The position numbers and the translations under genes were made by a program. From Sphaerolaimus hirsutus (lineage: Eukaryota; Nematoda; Chromadorea; Monhysterida; Sphaerolaimidae), in NCBI GenBank assembly GCA_964036195.1, contig OZ038460.1, positions 3,661,504 through 3,725,503 of the forward strand: a stretch of DNA of 64,000 nucleotides. Direction: 5' to 3'. Under the pieces are notes generated by a model. That model did not search any database, was not told the DNA's origin, and was given only the letters and a program-made list of their open reading frames with translations. Shown here in pieces: positions 61,201 through 64,000 of this stretch. Position 1 is the first letter of the stretch. Every line of letters begins with the position of its first letter.

Positions 61201-62988
61201 GCGCCATTTTTTGAGACAATTTTCCACGACTACCGACTCTATTCCCCATCACTACTGATGAGTTTATTTCCATCCACATCTCAATTAGTTCATATTCCTG
61301 ATAAACTCACTTGTAGCCATCACTCTCTATCGCATGAGCTAACTGCTCAATATTTGTCGCCAGCTCAGTGTGCAGATGCGGCTGCAGTAGTATACTCACA
61401 TAGATTTTCTGATAAAGCATAGAAATGGAAAATGCAGTGAATCTGCCCATAAATAGGGCACACCTCATTGACTTTGTTTGATTCTTCCCCACTGTGGTGT
61501 AACCAAAATGTGGCCTGTATTTTGGGTATCTTGGTGCTGATGATCTTGGCCAAACTTGCCTGGATTTGTGATAAAATTTCAATTTGAATTTGTGACTTAT
61601 TTTTTTTGCAGATAGGGGAAGGGTTACCTGAATATATCCCACATTGGCAATATACCATACTGCACAGAGTATATTAAAGTTGTTGTCGCGGCCACAGCGA
61701 AGGCCAATGTCAAACAAACCAGCCATAGTGAATCTGATAAAACCGACTGCCATCAAATTTTTACCATTTTCTGGCAAACAAAAATCGCTATCTTACCTGA
61801 GAAAGTTCCAAATGGCGCCCACAAATTTATCCAAAAGTGATCTGGGTCCAGTTCCGCAAATTGAGAAGTGAGAAGTAAAATGGCAAATGCTTAGTGAAAT
61901 GAGAAGTGAGAAGTGCATTGATGATGAAATTTATCAAAAGCGGAGGGAAATTACTTTTTTACTTCGCTTTTGCCAATTTACTTGCCATTTCACTTCGCTT
62001 TTGCCAATTTACTTGCCATTTCACTTCGCTTTTGCCAATTTACTTGCCATTTCACTTCGGTTTTGCCAATTTACTTGCCATTTCACTTCGCTTTTGCCAA
62101 TTTTCTTCTCAATTCAATTCTCACTTCTCATTTCACTTCGCATTTGCCATTTTACTTCTCACTTCTTAATTTGCAGAACTGGCACCTGGTTTTTTGTGCA
62201 GAAATCCATAAGAAGCTTCATCGATTGGATTGGCTTGGGCATATTTTTCACTCCTTTCATGTGTATGTGTATAAAATTTACACAAACAGTCCACGGAAGA
62301 TTCATTTGCTGGCAAGTTTGGATCAATGTAGTCCAGATTAGAATGATTTCGACTGCAATTTACACAAAGACCGTTTTTTGGATGTTTTGTTTTTGTGTGA
62401 CTTGGGTATGATTGATTCTATGTAAACTCTTTTCAGGGTTTTTTTGCGGCATTTGTGTAAAGTGCTTGCCTGGTAATACGAATTGGTTCGAATTTGATTT
62501 CTCCTGCAAGTAAGAATGATTTTAATTCATTTCCGCTAATGGCGTCAACTCGGTGTCAACTGATTTCCATGTCAATTCAGAGTTTAGTTGACGGGTCGCA
62601 GGACAATTTTTAAGTGCACACGCGGCAATGTCAAAAATGGATTAATATTGGTAAGTGTATTTGAACATGAACACGAAACCAGTCGAAACCATGAACTATG
62701 TCGGCCCAGTAGACACCGATGTCATTGTCAACTAAAAGTGTGTGGGACTTTTAGACCGGTGCGTGCATCGGCCTGGCACTCAAAAAAAATTTTTGTAAAA
62801 AAATATCAACTGCCAATTACAAAACAACTTAATTCTTTACCTCTAGATAGATCCTGTATGATGCTGGCAACTTCTTTCTCAACGCCTGGATATGGGCAGC
62901 GTAAATTTGGCTTCATTTGCCATTCACACTTGTGTCTTAGTGGCCACACTGCCAACCGAATAATTGTGGTGTTCGGATCCGCTTTCAT
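58225..62988 (-). CDS. Ionotropic glutamate-type receptor without amino-terminal domain
   Basis: Nine exons in phase: 62988-62841 (first ATG), 62503-62470, 62352-62186, 61841-61797, 61733-61628, 61559-61311, 59698-59568, 58980-58758, 58447-58225 (TAA), 441 residues. S1 of the ligand-binding domain contains PGVEKEVASIIQDL. FWINLWAPFGTFSDSLWL leads into the first membrane segment. A pore/M3 region (FMGRFTAFSISMLYQKIYVS) and TELATNIEQLAHAI open S2, which continues with VFATYDERLELLEKG and FICRKDFHGMEALNRAIDNA. The last membrane segment is DMRGFLIAFVVAICTALLWF. The SYTANLAAF gating motif is not recognisable, as in divergent ionotropic receptors. No signal peptide follows the chosen ATG; the frame stays open upstream, so a leader exon may lie beyond 63000. 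Intron 62353-62469 uses GC..AG. The intron 61842-62185 is an introner. Confidence 0.82.
59170..59500. repeat. AAGTAAAAAGTG-word inverted repeat
   Basis: The left half is a series of GAGAAGTAAAAAG-like words and the right half the reverse complement, a hairpin with arms of about 140 bp. The same word family makes introner D (61842-62185). It lies in the intron 58981-59567 of the receptor gene. Confidence 0.55.
60590..60910. repeat. GATAGATAG/G-run repeat copy
   Basis: Contains CTCCGGAGGGATAGATAGC, GGGATAGATAGATAGCT and G runs, the same family as 1480-1910. It ends near GACCCCTGACC. It lies in the large receptor-gene intron 59699-61310. Confidence 0.6.
61842..62185 (-). mobile_element. Introner D: a second family forming an entire receptor intron
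   Basis: On the minus strand, exon ...AAACCAG, then GTGCCAGTTCTGCAAATTAAG ... TTTGCGGAACTGGACCCAG, then the next exon. CAG is present at both borders (plus 62186-62188 and 61842-61844). The ends match the GTGCCAGTYC ends of introners A and B, but the interior is AAGTGAGAAGTAAAATGGC words and a 38-bp tandem repeat (TTTTGCCAATTTACTTGCC), so it is a separate family. Phase 1 is kept. Confidence 0.85.
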
Positions 62989-63082
62989 GCTGTTTACTTT
63001 TTGCACTTTTTTGCAAAATGCGGTGCGCTTAGCTTTTTTTGCCTGCGGGTTGCGTCTGCTTTTGGGGGATAGTAGTAGTGAT
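62989..63082. other. Region upstream of the receptor start
   Basis: The receptor reading frame stays open here back to a possible acceptor (minus-strand CCCGCAG at about 63045). I cannot decide whether this is 5' UTR or coding. Confidence 0.4.
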
Positions 63083-63783
63083 TAGGGTTGGCCGATGTTT
63101 TTTTTAAAACGTTTTTTATAATAAAAAAAACGTTTTTTTTATAAAAAAACATGACGTCCGAAATGTTTTTTTTTTTTAAAACATCAGCCGAAATTTTTAG
63201 TACTAAGCACTAGGTATTTTGCAAAATTTTTGCGCGCAAGTGCGCAATTTCACACACAAATTGACATTGGTGGTTGTTTTCATTGGTTTTGTGGCATTTT
63301 TAGTATCAAAGTATCCATTTATATGTGCTACCATGGGTTAATAAGCCGTCATATGTTGCTGTAGTATATAATATTCAAGTAATGTGCTTCCATGTACCTC
63401 CACAGTGTGTAACTTCACTCCCAAAGTAACAACCTCCTATTATAACCTTGTTTCATCACTATTCCATGCCAAACTTTACCTGAAGTCACGAACATTCGAC
63501 TATAAGGCGATATACGAACGATATGTTGACGAAAAATGGATATTTTTGACACAAATCACCACTTATAATGCTATCCCATGGCTCCACAGACATTATATGG
63601 TCATATATAACATCACAGAGTTTTGCCACTGTCTGATATACCTATATATGTTGACACAAGGTCATATCTGGGAGCTTTTAAAAAAAAACGTTTTTTATTT
63701 AAAAAACCCGTTGTTTTTTTTAAAAAAACGTTGTTGTTTTTTAAAAACATCGAGTTAAAAAAAACGTTTTTTTTCCAACCCTA
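63083..63783. mobile_element. hAT-like MITE, AAAAACG-word family
   Basis: TAGGGTTGG and CCAACCCTA ends, flanks GTAGTGAT and GTAGTAAT (7 of 8 match). The interior is a close inverted copy of 46020-46713. Confidence 0.85.
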
Positions 63784-64000
63784 GTAGTAATTGAATATTA
63801 CTAAATCACTATGTCACTCAATCCAGAAAAAAAATGTAGGATGTCATGTATTTATCAACAGAAAAACCCACGAGAAAAATGACACCGTATTTGCTGTAGT
63901 TTGTGACTTTTCGCAGTGTTTGGTGTTTGGTGAGGCAATTATCTTTCAGAAATCTATTGAATAGAAATGAAAAACATTAGTAAATTCATTTTTTGCCAGT

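Noticed and set aside
61132-61422. 96-codon plus-strand frame
   Set aside because: Antisense shadow of the receptor exon 61311-61559 and the adjoining intron.
1-64000. CRISPR arrays, bacterial operons, prophage
   Set aside because: The window is intron-rich animal DNA. The tandem arrays seen have no repeat-spacer pattern.
1-64000. tRNA genes
   Set aside because: I looked for the GGTTCRANNCC B box with a matching cloverleaf and found none I could support by eye.

Overview
This is intron-rich animal (metazoan) DNA, most likely from an invertebrate. Every gene I could rebuild has several short exons joined by GT..AG introns. The products are typical animal proteins: a Neuralized-type NHR protein, COA3, trehalase, UTP15, a CoA-type Nudix hydrolase, dimethylglycine dehydrogenase and an ionotropic glutamate-type receptor. 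Four 5S rRNA copies are scattered singly. I cannot name the species. Exons were joined by hand, using reading phase and similarity to families I know.

Layout: 1049-4167 (-) N-terminal part of a Neuralized-like gene; 4760-5662 (+) COA3; 7262-15747 (+) a protein with a Rab-effector-type zinc finger, a disordered middle and two Ig domains; 16900-25271 (-) trehalase; 30622-47559 (-) UTP15, complete at 519 aa. The second UTP15 intron (11.6 kb) holds a whole unrecognised 14-exon gene on the other strand (35723-45675, +, 601 aa). Then 48046-49790 (-) a NUDT7/8-like Nudix hydrolase; 50150-57585 (+) dimethylglycine dehydrogenase, whose last part is not in the window; and 58225-62988 (-) an ionotropic receptor.

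The rest is mostly short non-autonomous DNA transposons. Two themes stand out. First, families with GTGCCAGTYC-like ends and a 3-bp CAG/CTG target duplication make up entire introns in three genes. These look like introner elements that insert at the proto-splice site CAG and supply both splice signals. Second, several families of hAT-like elements have 7-8 bp target duplications, and their interiors are nearly pure reiterations of one short word (AAAAAGCG/AAAACG, GGCGCC, CGGGAT, TGAGTTTTT, ATCGAT).

The deepest nesting is at 38623-43745. A 4.56 kb hAT-like element full of tandem repeats sits inside a TA-flanked mariner-like element, inside an intron of the nested gene, inside an intron of UTP15. 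All four 5S genes lie in introns of minus-strand genes and are themselves on the plus strand.
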